Shown: one piece after another, positions 13,484 through 27,514 of the stretch
How positions within the stretch are numbered: position 1 is the first letter of the stretch
How the letters are laid out: each line of letters starts with the position of its first letter
Source: Camarhynchus parvulus
Lineage: Eukaryota; Chordata; Aves; Passeriformes; Thraupidae
Reading direction: 5' to 3'
Length of the DNA stretch: 64,000 nucleotides
Assembly (NCBI RefSeq): GCF_901933205.1
Contig: NC_044577.1
Location: 3,607,321-3,671,320, forward strand
The notes under the pieces: model-generated
Told to the model about the DNA's origin: nothing
The model's input: the letters and a program-made list of their open reading frames with translations, nothing else
Database searches by the model: none
Program-made: the position numbers and the translations under genes

Positions 13484-13902
13484 TGTGGTGTTTGTGAGGT
13501 CCCCAGGATGAGGTGAGAGATGAGAATCTGATTCCATGTTCTCAGAAGGCTAATTTATTATTTTATTATATATATTATATTAAAGAATGCTATACTAAAA
13601 CTATACTAAAGAAAGGGAAAGGATATATCAGAAGGCTAAACAAGAATGAATAATAAAAACCTGTGGCTGACTCCTCAGTGTCTGACACAGCTGATGGTGA
13701 TTGGTCATTAAGTTAAAACAATTCACATGGAACCAATCAAACATTCACCTGTTGGTAAACAACGTCCAGATCACATTCTAAAGCAGCCAAACACAGGAGC
13801 AGCAATCAGATAATCGTTGTTTTCATTCCTCTCTGAGGCTTCTCGGCTACCCAGCAGAAAATCCTGGGCAAAGAGGATTTTTCAGAAAATATCATGGTGA
13901 CA
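13484..13902 (-). mobile_element. Solo LTR of a passerine endogenous retrovirus
   Basis: This 419-bp block begins TGTGGTG on the plus strand and ends GGTGACA, so it has the TG...CA termini of a retroviral long terminal repeat. It is flanked on both sides by the same hexamer, CTCCAG, at 13478-13483 and 13903-13908. A 6-bp target-site duplication fits class II (alpha/beta-like) retroviral integration. Internal blocks such as 'agaaggctaatttattattt', 'ttcacatggaaccaatcaaa' and 'cctctctgaggcttctc' match a passerine LTR type I recognise from memory. I infer minus orientation because the end I know as the 5' end (TGTCACC... on the minus strand) lies to the right. No gag, pol or env remnant adjoins it, so it is a solo LTR left by recombination between two LTRs. 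Confidence 0.85.
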
Positions 13903-13908
13903 CTCCAG
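13903..13908. repeat. Target-site duplication (right copy) of the solo LTR
   Basis: CTCCAG follows the LTR end directly and matches the six bases at 13478-13483 before the LTR start. The intact duplication shows that the insertion is complete at both ends and not rearranged. Confidence 0.8.
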
Positions 13909-16260
13909 GACTAGATAAGTCTCAAAGTAGCTCTAAAGGTCTGGGGAGCAATGTGAAATCATATTCCTAGGAGTTAGTGCCACTTAGAGAGAAGCTCTGA
14001 TCCTGAAGGACAGATGTTTGTAGAGGCCACAGCAAACATTTTTGGGAACTTTTCTAGTGCTTTTTGACAACAAAGTGATGTGGAGCAAGAATTCTGCTTG
14101 AAGAGTGCGGCATGCTTTGGTTGGGAGTACAAATATGGGCCGAATCCAGACATGCCTTATTTCCTTGCTATAAACCAGGTGATGCTGAACTCCTGAGTTT
14201 CTCTAAGCTGTTTTAGAGAAGACAGCATATCACAGGACATGATTCCTAGTGGTGGGAGAAAGACCCTGGCAGATGGACTCAATGGCTCTATCTGCCATGG
14301 ATCCAGGAGAACCTGCTTTCTCACAGGCTTGTCCTGCTCCTTGGCACCTCAGCATGCTCCTAAGTCCAAGCAGGTGTCATTTCTTCCCTGTGGCCTAATA
14401 TGAAACTAATATTCTGGGACAATTTGTCTTGGAAACTTATTTCCAAGTTATTTACTGAACTTCAATAACGACCATGATGTCTTCATGAGAGTTAAGTACT
14501 GGGAGGTGCTAAAATGGCCATGAGTGACCTTCTCTGGTCACTTAGGATGACAAATGATCAGCTTGTGGGGACTGTGCTGGTTATCAAACACACAGAAATA
14601 TTTGAGGGGGAGAATTGCCTCCAAACACAGATTAGTTTACTAAAAATAGCATCAGGAATGACTCTTATGTCAGATGGTGTGAAATGATGTAAGGAACAAA
14701 GGCTTTTTGAGAGGCTCTATTACAAGGGATGTATGGGATGCTGCTACAATAGTAATTTATATGGTATCCTGCTAGCAGGTCCATAGATTTGTTACCTACA
14801 AAGACTGTCCATGCCCTTGGAGGGAAAAGACTGAAATCTTGTCAAATTTTCTTTGGAGAAGTCAAGAAAACTTGTTCTCAATTTCTGACTAAATAGGTTG
14901 TTCATTTCAGAGGTAGGGAGGGGCTCTCAAAGGAGAATTTTATTCCCAGTTGCTCCTTCTGTGAGGTTTCATGGGCCACGTTGACTTTGGGAGTGGGAAA
15001 AGGACACAAGGTTTTCAATTTGACTGTCAAGGTTTGGACGTGAAATTCTGGTTGAACTGAAGGAGATGAGGTGGGCAAGCTTGCATGTGCAGCTCCAGGA
15101 GGGTGGGAAAAACATCCTGGAAGAACTGGAAAATCACCCCTGGAAATGAAAAGTTGACTTGAAACAACTTTCAGGTGTGAAAATACATGACTACAGTGAG
15201 GATGCATTTTTTGATTAATATTTTCAACTAAAAGCTAGCTGAATGGTAAGTGGCAGGAGAAAGCACCATGATGTGGTTCCCTTAACATGCCCCTCCACAC
15301 AAGGGGTAAAAAAAGATCAAGGTTGGCATGAAGTAGCAAAAACTCAGCTGAAAAAAGTAGCAAAAAACCATCTGCCTTTAGTTAGGGGAGCTGTTGCCAC
15401 CATTATCAAACAGAAAATCCTAGGAATTGGTTTTGCTCTCAGGACATGCAGTGTTTGTTCTTATAGAAATATGTTCTTAGAAATATGTTTTTAGGTGTTC
15501 ATATGAAGTGAGAGGGCAACTGTGGGAGAAACTGGAAACCCACTTCAGAAATCTTGCTTACTCCTGATTTCTAAGGGAGCTGAATGTAAACTGGGATGAG
15601 AAGAAATTTGTGACTGATTTTGGGTCCAAATGTGTGCTCAGGACCAAAGGCTGGTAAGATTTCCTGGCATTCACTGACTCAGTAGCAATGCACAAGGTTT
15701 CTGGAAAATGCCCTTCGATGTGCATTTTTCTGGCAAACAGAAGGAATGGGTTCATTTTCCTGGGAATGAGACCCTAAATTTTCTGTGGCATTTCCCTGTA
15801 AGTATTGAGAAGTTTCTCACCTGCTGGAGAGGCAGCCCTGGCTCCCCACTAAGGAGGCTAAAAGGGCTGTTTATCTGATTTAAATGGGTTACAGCTTCTT
15901 TCCCTTCCAGGTGTTTGGAAAAACCCCATCCTCCTGCCAGGAGTGCTCCTGAGCCCCTTGCAGAACTGCTGCGGAGTTTCTGAGAGCCCAAAGCAGGGCT
16001 GACAGCCTTCCCACTGAAACTTCTCATGCTGAAGGAGCTGGGTTTGCTGCTCATCAACTCTGCCATTTCAACAAATGACATTCTCAAGGGTTTCTTCTTT
16101 TTGGCCTTCTCTTTCATAGTATTTGTCCTGCACTACCAGAGGTACTTTCTGTTGCCCATTAAATCTCCTCAAGTGTCACTCTCTCCCCAGGGTGAAGCAA
16201 GGAACCCAGTGATGCTTCAGGGGGCTCCACATGGTCCTTGCTGATATGCCATGCAACAAG
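13909..16260. other. Non-coding stretch, nothing recognised
   Basis: No repeat family or gene is recognised. Open frames such as 15243-15494 on the plus strand and 15752-16117 on the minus strand are short, and their translations resemble no known protein. Confidence 0.5.
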
Positions 16261-16372
16261 ATGTGTGGATGTGGCACTTGAAACTGTGGTTTAGTGGTGG
16301 GCCTGGCAGAGCTGGACTCAATGATCTCAAGGGTCTCTCCCAAACTAAATGATGCTGTGATTCTACATTGAT
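16261..16372 (+). mobile_element. CR1 LINE 3' fragment
   Basis: The block has the diagnostic end of a common CR1 subfamily: 'gtggcacttg', 'tggtttagtggtgg', 'gcctggcagagctgg', 'actcaatgatctcaagggtc', and 'atgctgtgattcta'. It is a 5'-truncated plus-strand copy of about 110 bases. Confidence 0.88.
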
Positions 16373-19300
16373 GTGAGATCTCTAGTAGGAGAAGAGGGAA
16401 GGCCAGGACTCCTGACTGGGAGCTGGTTGTAAGTGAAAGGGATTTGAAAATTATCTGTTGGGAAATGTCATGTGTGGATAAAAGGAGCAGGTGGGGCTGT
16501 TTGTTCTTAGTTGACTATGTGAGTTTTAAGCTGGGGAACCTTTCTGTGGCTGTGACCTAAGGCTTTCTGTCTTTTTTTTCCTATATAACCCTCTGAAATG
16601 TGTGTCCTTCAGCTCTTGAATGTTTGCCCTCCCATGGTATCCCTTCAGTAGAAGTGGATGATCTGATGAGGACCTGGCTTTTCATGGCAGCTGTGGAAGA
16701 GGAAATGTCTCCTTATCTGGTACAAGTCTTATGCCATGGGAATATAGACTTCTCCTCTGTGTCTTGTCAGCCTCAAAGGTGGGCAGAAATAGTGTGGTGT
16801 GGCCTGATGCTGCTGAGGGGATCTACCCCAAGCCAGATTTTACAGAGACACACCAGTGAGGCTTCCAGGGGCACTGGGAACTTGGGGATATGAGCACCCT
16901 GAGTGCCTGTTCCCACTGCTGTGATTTGGGGTGTGTTTGCAGCACTTTCTGGAAGTGTTTAGATAATTTAATGGTCCCTTTGTGGTATCTGAGGAGACAG
17001 GGTTTGACACACCTTAGTCAGTGCTTTGGCAAGGAGAAGGTTTGTATTTAATTAACTCTGCCCTGCAGAACTGGGTATGAGGTTGTGGAAGGCTGAGCAG
17101 GGATAGGAACAACGTTGTCCAAGTCCAGAAATGCAGAAAGAAATTATGAGTTTAATGGGGCATGAAATTATCCTTTCTGTTTTCTTCAAAGTTAATTGTA
17201 GTTCCCTACATAGCCTGACAAAACCCTGTCAGAAACCCAAAATCATTTGCCTTCAGTGTAGGATGCTGATGTGTAGTTCTGAGGGCTGTTAGCAAATTAC
17301 TTGCCCCAGACACCAAAAGGCACCAAAGACTACTCCCTGTTCCTCAGAAGAGTTACAGATGCAGATGGAGAACCTAGAACATGCTGAATTTGCTCTCTGA
17401 ATTGAGTGCCTGTGATGTAGGAAATGAGAAATTCTATGGCTCTCTTTGAGCTGACAAATGGTAGTTGTTAGGGAATTCATGGATGACAGTATGATGCTCT
17501 AAGGAGTTGGTTTAATCCTTCCCAGGGAGGGGAGCTTTTGGGTTCCTGGGCTGCTTTGGGCACACAGGTGTGAGCATGGGACAAGGATATTGCTCCAAAT
17601 CCTGGACAGACTTCTATGTCTGCATCCTCATTTTGTGCCATTCAAATGGTTGAAATTTTGCTCAAACGCAGAACTGCTTCAGCATAAAATTCTTGATCTT
17701 CAAGGAGTCTTAAAATTTAGATGATCACATGAATGTTGGAGGTGTAATAGTAGGATGAGGGAAAAGGGAGTGAACAGAAATTCCCCCAGTCCAAACAGTA
17801 CCAGAATTTCAGACTCTTGCAGTCAATTGTGTTTGAATATAAAGCAAATGAAAAAGTTTACAAATATTGACTTTTACCTCAGGCTTGTGCACTGCCCCAT
17901 TCCCACCCCATTTGAAGCCCACACCAGCTATTCCTGGCTCAGCATCCCTTACCTCTGCTGCCTTCTCTGTGTCATTGGTGGAAGGTTCTTCAGCAGACAG
18001 GGAGATTTATTTCTTTTTGCTGCTGTGCAGGTGAAAAATTGGCTGCTCATCCAGTGTTATTTAGGTATGGCTCAGTGGCAAGTGACTCCTTTCCAAAGTT
18101 CTGCCACCAAGAGAGATGATGTTGAATGTGATAGAAAGGGGAAGAACCTTTAAAGCTGAAATAGAAATGTAAACCGCTAGCAAATACATGTCAGTTGGCT
18201 GAAATTACACCTATTAATGGCTCTATATGGAGTGATTGAGAATCAGCCCTTTGAGTATCAGTAACTGTTCTGTCACTGGTTTCCTGGGACCAGGAAAGAA
18301 GACAAATATTTTCTATTTGTTGGAGACTGCAGTTGAATCATGAACAACTTTAAAAAGGAGGGAGTAAAACCCTGGGGCTGATCTACCTCTTTTTACCTTT
18401 AATTGCATGGGGCAGCATTGATTTCTGCCTGCCTCTGATACCAAGGCATTGCCAGCTCATATTTCTTCTGTGCTTTTGTGGTCTCCAAACAAGGAAACCT
18501 TTTTAGGAACCATGTCTGAGGGCTCTCCATCAGCTGCATCCTGTCCAAACTAGAGTGACTGTAAGAAGTCTGAGGAGTGAATAACCTGCAGTACACAGAT
18601 CCATTCTGCTCTGCCTGATAGCAGTAGCTGCAGCCCAAAAGTTGATGGCTGATGTCTCATTTACAAGGCTTGACAGGTTTGGGTGCTTCTGCTTTGGAGT
18701 GAAAGGCTGCCACAGTCACAGTTTTGCTTCAGCACCGCTTTGTTCTGATGAGGCATTTTTTGATGTCATCAGGAGCTGTGGCAAGCCACACACCAGGTGC
18801 TGACAAGTGCTCCTGACACAGTTTAAAAATAAACTTGCTGTGGATTGTTAGACCCTTGCAGTGTCTGTCTGCTGGCTCTCCTTTCTCTCCCTCTCAGTGA
18901 GCTGACTTGGCTTTTCAACAGAGACTGGGTTTCACCACAACAAATTGATGATCTGTCCTGTGCTTTAAAGCTGTTTTATGGTTGATTGTATGATTTATTG
19001 CTTCCATCCAATCAACAGCTGAAATGTCAATTTGTGTTATCTTTCCTCCAAACCTGTATTAACAGTGACCCTCTGAGCCACTGTTAAAGCAGCAGAACAG
19101 AAGACATCTGGGAGAGATCTCCAGTCACCTGCTGGGACAGTGGGACACTCTCAAAGCTCTGACCCACTCTGCTTTCCACCTCTTTCTCTGGAGAAACCAC
19201 TTCACTGTGTGAAAAGGTTTTGATTTAAAAACCTGTGCTTCATGTTAAAAACGGATGAAACTCCTGTTTCCTTGCTCCTGCTCCATCCTGTTGCTCCTGG

Positions 19301-21102
19301 GTCTGCCTGACAGATGCATTCTTCCCTGCAAACCTCCCTGCTAATTGTGAGTAGCAGATGCCAGTCTTCCTCAGCACATGTTGGGCTGTAATGTAGCCCA
19401 CAGCCATTAGATTTGCTTTGACTCGTTCAAACCACACTGATTCAACACAGATTCTTCAGGCTGAGGCAGCACTAATGACTTGTCAGCATATGGGATAGCA
19501 TGGATCATTAGATGGTCACTGATAGTTTCATGTTGGGTTTTTTTTCCTTATTCTTCAGGAAATAGACCAGAAAATTGTATCTTTTTTTTTTCATTTTGCC
19601 CAGGCTTTGTCTAAAAATAAGCCGTAAATGTAGCATTGTATTTGGCTGTGTTATTATTTGAAGTGCAAAGGTCTGTGATTTATTCTTCTAGAGGGCAGCT
19701 TAGCCTTAGGTTTTATTTAAATTAGGAGTGTCTTCCCTTCCTTTTAGTGAAGTTTCTAGTTTTCCAGACTTGCTTGGAATCTGTGTGATCTTTGCAACAC
19801 TTCATTTATGAACAGTGACATGACATAACAAGATTAACACTGACCTTTCTGTGGCAAAGGCACCCCCTACCTTTCCCCCAAGACCCACAGGCTGCTCTTG
19901 GGTACAGCTACCACCTCATACTTGGAGTTCTTTATTGATTGTAATGCATAGGCAAGCTGGAGGAAAAAAAAAAAAGTAAGATTTACTTATTTTGTGGAGC
20001 ACAATTTCTTGTTCGTTTAACATATGCAAAGTGAGATAGAGCATATGTGTAAATTGATGGATGAAAGCAAAAAACTACCTGTACAGTTTGCAGGTTGGGT
20101 TCATCTTTCACTCTGTTGGTTGGTTGTTTTAGCTGCTTCACTTTTTCTGATGTATGAGTGCTCTGTAGGGCCAAGGAAAACATGCTGTGGTTGTCCAGCA
20201 TGGAGCACCTGTGGGAGTCAGAGGGAGATGAGAGGATGCTCTCCTTCATCCCTGTGTTGGGGAAGGAATGGGAGCAAAGAGGATTTGGGGAGAGGAGCAG
20301 AAATGTGATACATCAGAGACAGGACCTCCTGGAAGGCAAGGGGAACTCCTAATTCCTGCAGTTATTGCTGTCTCAGGAGTTTGCATGGGCTAATTTAAAC
20401 TGTATTTGTGCTACTGTAAATGATATTTTTTAGAAGTGTTTTGTGCACACAGACTGCATGCACAAGGAGTAGGGGTGTGACTGTATTTTGAACTAGGTGA
20501 CATACTGTTAATCTGATATTGGGATGACAGTGGAATACAACAACCCTGACTACAATTTTTCTTAATAGCTTGATTTGAGACATTTTTGATTTTTTTCTAA
20601 TTCAAACCTAAATGAGAGATGACATGAACCAAATGTTGAAGATACCATCTTCAGTTCATGTTGTAAATATGCTTGATCCCATTTTGTTACCTGGATTTAA
20701 AGCCGTTTAAGAACTCGGTAAAATTGCTTCTGACAAAATTATGAAGCTTTTTCTAATAGCTAAAACCCCCATTTTCCCAGTTTCTTCTTCAGGATGAAAT
20801 GTGTCTTATACAATGTTGAAAAAGAGGTTTCAAAGAAATGGGTGTTTCCTTCTGAATATTAAAACTTCTTGGCCAGGTCTGTTTGCAGCTCTTAGCAAAC
20901 ACAAGAATACTTTATATTAGATTTAAAAATATATATATGTATATCTCAAGGTACTTTTGGTATCATGCATGTGTTTGACTCAGCTCTTCCTTAAATTAAT
21001 GTTTTTGGGCATAAACAAACTGGGGAGAAGGGAAAGTCCACTTCCTTTTGGGCACCTGAGCAAGGGAGAGGTTTGGCTGTGGTATTGCAGATGTTTTACA
21101 TT

Positions 21103-21134
21103 GTTTATTTATTTCTATATTTATTTATTTATTG
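21103..21134. repeat. (TTTA)n microsatellite
   Basis: This is an interrupted run of TTTA units, broken by 'tttctata' in the middle. It is an ordinary vertebrate simple repeat. Confidence 0.85.
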
Positions 21135-21880
21135 TTACCTCTGCTTTCCCAGGGACTGGAAATTTCTGTAAATGTAGGTAAAACACTGACATCTAGTGCC
21201 TGCAACAAAGCAGCCAAACATGCTCTGAGACTCCAGCTTTGGAGCCCTCCTGGGCTGGGTTTAACTGCTCAATAATAATGTGGACTGCAGTATATTATGG
21301 GTATTTTTTCATGTTTCTAAGTTCAGACTGGATACATTTGGGGCCATCTAGACTGACATGCTCTTGTGCCCTTGTTAATCATGCCTTTCTCCAGGAAACA
21401 GAAGGAAAAGTTGAGCTAAACATCAGCTGACAGAAGCAACTCCTTCAAGCAAACTGTCTCACCACAACTTTCAGTACTTGCCTATCTCCTCTGAAAAAAG
21501 GTCTCCTGATCCCTTTTGGAGGGTTTTTTGTCTTTTTTTTGTAGCAGTTTCATGCTGGTAGTCCAGAGGCAGCCTACAGATCCCTGATGAGCCATCAGAG
21601 GCTTCCCTTTCTCAATTTCCAGCTGATGGATTCCTGCTGTCAGCAGAGCTGCAAAATAAGTTACTTAACATTTTATGCCTTTATTATCATACAGGTCCTT
21701 AGAATTGTTTACTTCCTTCTGCTTCTGATGATGTGTTTTAATGATGACTTCCAGCAAATGCTTTCAAAGAATCTCAAAGACCCACAGTGCCCAAAGACAA
21801 AAATGTAAAGGAATTGGCAATTCCTGGCAATAGGACTCCTCTTTCTGGCTTCATTCTTCAGGCTGCCCTTCAACACAGAA

Positions 21881-21950
21881 GAAAACCCAACCAACTAAAC
21901 AAAAATCCAACCAAAACCCCAAACTACAACAAAAAACCAACCCCCTTAAA
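21881..21950. repeat. A/C-rich low-complexity tract
   Basis: About 70 bases on the plus strand are almost only A and C with scattered T (repeats of the kind 'ccaaccaaaacccc'). It could be a decayed A-rich retroposon tail. No element body is visible beside it. Confidence 0.7.
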
Positions 21951-23084
21951 CATGGTTGTCCCCCTAGATTTGATAATTTTCCCCCCACTACAAAGAAAGA
22001 AGCCAGTGTAAAGTCTGCTTAAAAGACTATTCTTGCCATGTGGATTTTTAAAACTTCTTACTTTCCCATTTCTTATGCTTCTTTTTGTTATCTTCTTAAA
22101 CCACGATTACCTACTGATTTTTTAACTGGCATTTAAAATTATTATTATTATCTGTAGTAGTAATTTCTAGGCCATTTGGAAGATGACAGAAGAAAGCTCT
22201 GGTTTGCTTTGCTACCACTGCCCCTTCATGTCCTTAATCCTAGTTCCCTCTTTCTCTAATGCTTAATCAGGTTTTTTTTTTTCAGTCATTCTACAGGATC
22301 TCTAGTGCAGGCATGCACAGCTAGGGCCACCAAGGGGGAGCAAAAATGCAGTGAGTGTTGCAAAGCTCATTTCTGTAGGTCAGGCTTTGCTGACTGGACC
22401 AGTTCAAAACACATTATTCTGCCCCAGATCATAAAGAAAGTGTTTGAAATTCACATTCAGACTGATAATGTACAACTTAAATGTCTTTAAACAAAGAAAC
22501 AAAATATTTGTCAGGAATTTCCATGTGCAGAAACCAGTGAGGCAAATATTTAATTATAAGTTATGTTATTTCTACAGGTGACACTGATGTTTTCAGGTAC
22601 ACAAATGAATGAAACCAAGTTGGTTTTGGGTAGGTGCTTTCCTAAAAAAAGGTTTATCAGACTTCATGGTTGCAACACTACAAAGATCTTTCCATTTACT
22701 CCTGCCACACTGTGCTGATGGGACAACAGAAGCAGAGATGCCAGCCCACAGCACAGGCTGGGAGCCACAGTGAGTGGGCTATTAAAACATGTATATATAC
22801 CAAGAGCTGGCTCTTCTTATTTCTCCAGAGGAGGTAGTTAAGCCTTTAAATGAGCTAAGAAACCAGCTCAACAGTGTGGAATAATTATAGGGCATTTCTT
22901 GCTCATTTTTATATAATCCATTAAGTATCTCCTAGATTTATCTCCCTATCTCTCCTGTTAGATGTCATTTGCAGTTTCTACTCTAAATAACTATATTTAT
23001 GGGATTAGCCAGCAGACAGGCTGATGAGATTTGGTATCTGGGATCTAAACTCAGTATTTCTTTCAATCTACCATGAATAAACCA

Positions 23085-23105
23085 TTTTTTTTTTTTTTTT
23101 TTTTT
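23085..23105. repeat. Poly-T tract (21 bases)
   Basis: An uninterrupted run of T within AT-rich DNA. It may be the A-tail of an old minus-strand retroposon, but the neighbouring sequence is not recognisable as one. Confidence 0.85.
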
Positions 23106-26100
23106 GCATTTCTTGTCTAAAATGAAAGTGTGAGCATGTTCTAGATATTTTTGCTTTATTCTGACTACAAAAATATAGGAATTACTGAATGAAGCTCTAT
23201 GCCAACCTGTCTTTTAGGAAACCTGAAATCATATCTGAGCTATTAAAGTTTAATAGCTAGTGGGGGGAGAGAAGTAATTACTTCCCATAACATCTTTCTC
23301 TATCAAGAATTTCGTTGTTACATCGATGCAAAATTATTCCACTGGCATTATAAACTGCCATGTAATGTCTGATAATGACACCTCTTACTACCACAGAGAA
23401 ACCTTTGTTATGACTTAGATTACACATTCATATCCCGCACCAAATATGAGGATGAATAAAATGAAAGTAGATAGCTAATATATCAAGGTGGCATTTGAGC
23501 TGAGAGTTATAATTTTTTAAATACATATATGAGAACATGAAATAAATTAGTCAGATTTGTCTCACCAAAAAGGGGCAAAACTCAATTTTTCTGCATAGGC
23601 ATTTTGCACATTTCCCATCAATAGGAACAATGTTAGCAATTTTCCTTTTGCCTTCACTGTTGGCTCTTTAGTGAATTTTTTTACATGGCTGCTGCTGGTG
23701 ATTTTCCTTATGCCATTTTTTTAGACAGGACAGGAAAAGCCTGAAGTTCATTTTGCCCTTCCTTTTTCAAGACGATAGTCCCTAGTTTAAAGTCTCCCTC
23801 CATCCTTTGCTCTTCCCCTCTTTCTCATACCACAGTGTCATTCCATAAAGCCTAGCCAGGCATGAGTAGGATGGCAGTGAAGAGGCTCCCAGAAATTGTT
23901 TTACTGTTGGAAAAGATGGGCTTTGTTCAAATCCAAGACAGCGTAGGTTCCTTCAGAAGCAAGTTTTTATTTGTTACCTGTTCACTCTTTTGTTGAAAAG
24001 CTTGGCTCAAACTTTCTGTAATTTAGTTTTGACTTTGTGCTTCCTTTTGTTTTAACCTTTAATATAGGATGTTGCAAAACTTTCATAGCATAGGGAAAAA
24101 GGATTTTATGTACAAAATTTCAGCTTTCTAATGAATGAAATTATTTGATATTTTTGAATAAGACTATGTTGTGACCTTTTTTGGATCTTTGATTTATCTT
24201 TAAATGCTATATTCTTGGGATGGAAAGTTAATTTCTCACTTTTTCTGGTCAACCATTCTTGTATGGGAGCTGAATTATTTTAAGGGAATTCAAACACATC
24301 ACTGATAAATTCCTCAGCTTTTCAGACTCAAAACAGCTTCTGTCTCTGTCAGCTACAGCCTGAATTGCTTTTTAAATTTTTTCACTTAAAATCTTGATTT
24401 TTAACTTAATTTTTCTGATTTTTCTCAATCATATTACAGCAGGGTTGTTTGCCTTGCCGAAAGTTTCACTAATGCCCATCAGCAGGGCCAGGTTCCTAAC
24501 ACACATGGTGCTTCTGCTGATGGCATTTCAAGTGACCCTTGTAATCACTGAGCATCAACTGGTAGTGAAGTTTCAGCATTAAACTTTCCCTTTGCTCATT
24601 TGGGGTCTTAATTGTGCTTTGAAATGTTTGATGGCTCGCCTGACCTTTCTCTGGGTTAACTGAAGACTGAGATTTGTCTGCCAGGAGGGAGCTGCTGAGG
24701 AAACCTTGGAGTGTAGCACTTGATTGGTGTCACTGAGACAGCATGCTCTGGTATCTCCTGGGTTAGAAATGCCTCTGAACTTTTTATGGGCTTTAACTGG
24801 AGCTATAGAAAAAGGAAAACCTTGGGAATGCCAAGAATTTTACAAAGAGTAGGTGATGAGTATAAATTGAAGAGCCACTTAACATTAAATGCAGGGATTG
24901 GATGCTATAATCCCTTTTTGTGCTTCTAAAGCATTTCTAACCCTTCCTCTCCCCATGGGAAATCTCCCAGGGGAGCAGTGGATTTCCCTGCTGGTGGGCA
25001 AGTCCAGCATTGCCATCTCCCCAGGCTGCTTTCCTGCTGGCATGCAGCAAGGGCACCCCAGGTAGGACTGGGGCAGGACTGGACTTTGCTGAAAATCCTC
25101 AGTTTGCAAACTTCCCCTCTCTTGACCCGAAGCTATTCTGGAGATCTGCAGAGATAAAAATTACTAAAACTAATTTTATCTTTTTTTTTCTTTAGGTCTG
25201 TATAGAGGGCCAGATGATGCCCACAATGAGTGCAGATATTGCACCTGTAGATTTTCTCCTGCCCCTATGAATGTTTCTCATTTCCATGCTGGCCTTATGG
25301 CTCTGTGCTGACATTTATTCTGGCAGTCCCTGTGGAACCTGGCACCGTGTCCTGAACCACCCACCTCTCATCTCTGTGTAATTAGTCTGAGAGGCACGAG
25401 GCAGGAACCTTTCCTGGCTGTGTTTGTGCAGGAGGCCAAGGGCAATTCCAGACTCAGAAGGTGAGCAGTGGGGCAGGCAGGTGAGTTCAGGCTGAGGGGA
25501 TGATTTCGGGCAGTGTGACTGATGAAGGGGGCTCATTTCAGACATCTGCAGGACCTGTGTGTCACACCAAAGAGACAAACCATCCTTTGGGGCGCTGCTC
25601 TTCAAACCTCCTTTCTTGATGGCAAAAGGTGCCTGAAAACAAGTCCTCTGCAGTAAGGATGCACAGCTCATCCCAGGCTGCAGGTAAGTGTCCATATTCC
25701 CACTGTGAGCACTTTCATTAGCAAGACCTGGGGGCTCTGGATCAGACCCTGGTGGGGAGGGTAGGGTGAGGAAGAAGATAAGGGCCAGTATCTTTCCAGC
25801 CTGTGGGAAAGGGGAAAACCCTGTGGTGTTGGGAGTGACACTGACAGACAGGGATGTGGCACATTTTGGCAGAGATTATGAAATCAACTAATGTAAACCT
25901 GGCATCTTATCTGAGGCTCCCCAACAGTCCCACTCTCAGCACAGTATCCCCGTGCATTTAAAGTCCTGTCCCCTTGGCTGATACCTTGTTAAATATCAGC
26001 CTCCTGCAATAATATTTTATCTTGTAATTACAATCCCAGAGCATGCAAAAGAAATACCAAGATGAATATAGTCGATTACCTTCCCTTCATCCTTCAGAGC

Positions 26101-27514
26101 ATTGAGTTAACCCCAGCCACTGAATAATTGCACCTGCAAAATAGGTTTTATTGCAAGAAGCAAGAGCAGGAGGATTCTGCAGCCAGTAGAGATCAAGACT
26201 GGTTGCCTTTGCAAAGCCATTTCAAGCCTCTTGGCTTGAGACTATGTCATTAGCTTGTGTCAGTGATTAATTTGAGAAGTATATATTCAGTAATGGACTA
26301 TTTATTGTACAAAGTTTAGTCCATAATCTATTTACTTACCACTGCCAGCACATCACACAGTAGCATTGTAGCTAATACTGAACAAAGCCCTGAGCAGTGC
26401 AGTATCACCTTTTGATTTCTTCACTTACCATTTCTTTTTCTTACCAGGGATAAATCCTGCAGACCTTGATCTCTCAGCAAACCCATGCTGGTAGTTTCCC
26501 TGCTTTGCCAGGTCCTCAGCTGACTGGTGATGCTCAGTTAAGACATGGTTTAAGCACTGTCCAGGGGGGACCACTGAGGAGCAGGACAGTGATGGCACCC
26601 AATGAGGAAAGGAGCAGGGATGGAGGCCACAAGTCTGCAACAAGAAGGTAAATGTTGAGGGAAGGTAAAAGTTGTTCAGTGAGATGCAGATCAGGAGAAA
26701 ACTGAAGTGGATAGACTGAAATTTTTTTGGTTACTGTTAGGCCGTCAGAATGCAAGTGTAGCTCACATTTGTACCAGCCAGCTGTATTTCCAGCTCAGGA
26801 GCATGAGCTGTGCAAGGGAAGTGGATGCATTGTCCATTTTTAGTATATCTTGTGGTTTTTGTCGGGGGGTGGGGTAGGGAGGGCAGATAAAAATGCTTGA
26901 GGTGCCCAGGGTGTGTGAATCCAGGAATTGCTTACATTAAACTGAAAATGCCTCATCTGGTACAGGCACAGTTGATATGCCTGGGCAGAGGGCATGTCAG
27001 CTTCTGGGGAAGAGGGATGAGAAATGCCCTGGGGACCTCTCATCCCATCCTAGTGCCAGACTGAAGGGACAGGGAGACCTTCTTCTTTATTTCCTTCCAT
27101 CCCAGCTGTGTCTGCTGCCTACACACCCTGAACCATCCTCAAGGGCCTTGGGGCAGCACCGAGCTCAGCTTTTCCAAACTGCCTTGTCATCCATTGAGGA
27201 CCCCTGCTCTGGGCAACTATCTGCTTTACCTGGGCTTAAAGCCAGCCTCATGCTACCAATGGAAATGTTTCCATGTTGAGAAGGAAAACCATCTCCTTCC
27301 AGTTTGTGTGCCAAAGTCAAAACAAGGAGAGCGTGAGGTGTCATCAGCAGCTGATGTGGTGATGTGCTCTTCTGGGAATTTCACCTGGGTGTAAACCTGG
27401 TGTGAAGGTGGCTTAGTGTGGATGCAAGGTGTAGCCAGGGCTGGGTAATCAGCTCCCTGTCTGATTCCATGTCCCCCTGTGTCAATGATGAGAGGCTTCA
27501 GGGCAGGAATCCCC

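Larger units (their letters stand above)
16373..27514. other. AT-rich gene-free stretch
   Basis: No exon, RNA gene or interspersed repeat was recognised in these 11 kb. It holds low-complexity tracts: AT-rich near 20928-20944, TTTA repeats at 21103-21134, an A/C-rich run at 21881-21950 and poly-T at 23085-23105. Open frames are short, as expected for AT-rich DNA. Parts of 22.9-23.5 kb have an even AT-rich texture seen in regulatory deserts, but nothing specific supports that. Confidence 0.55.
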
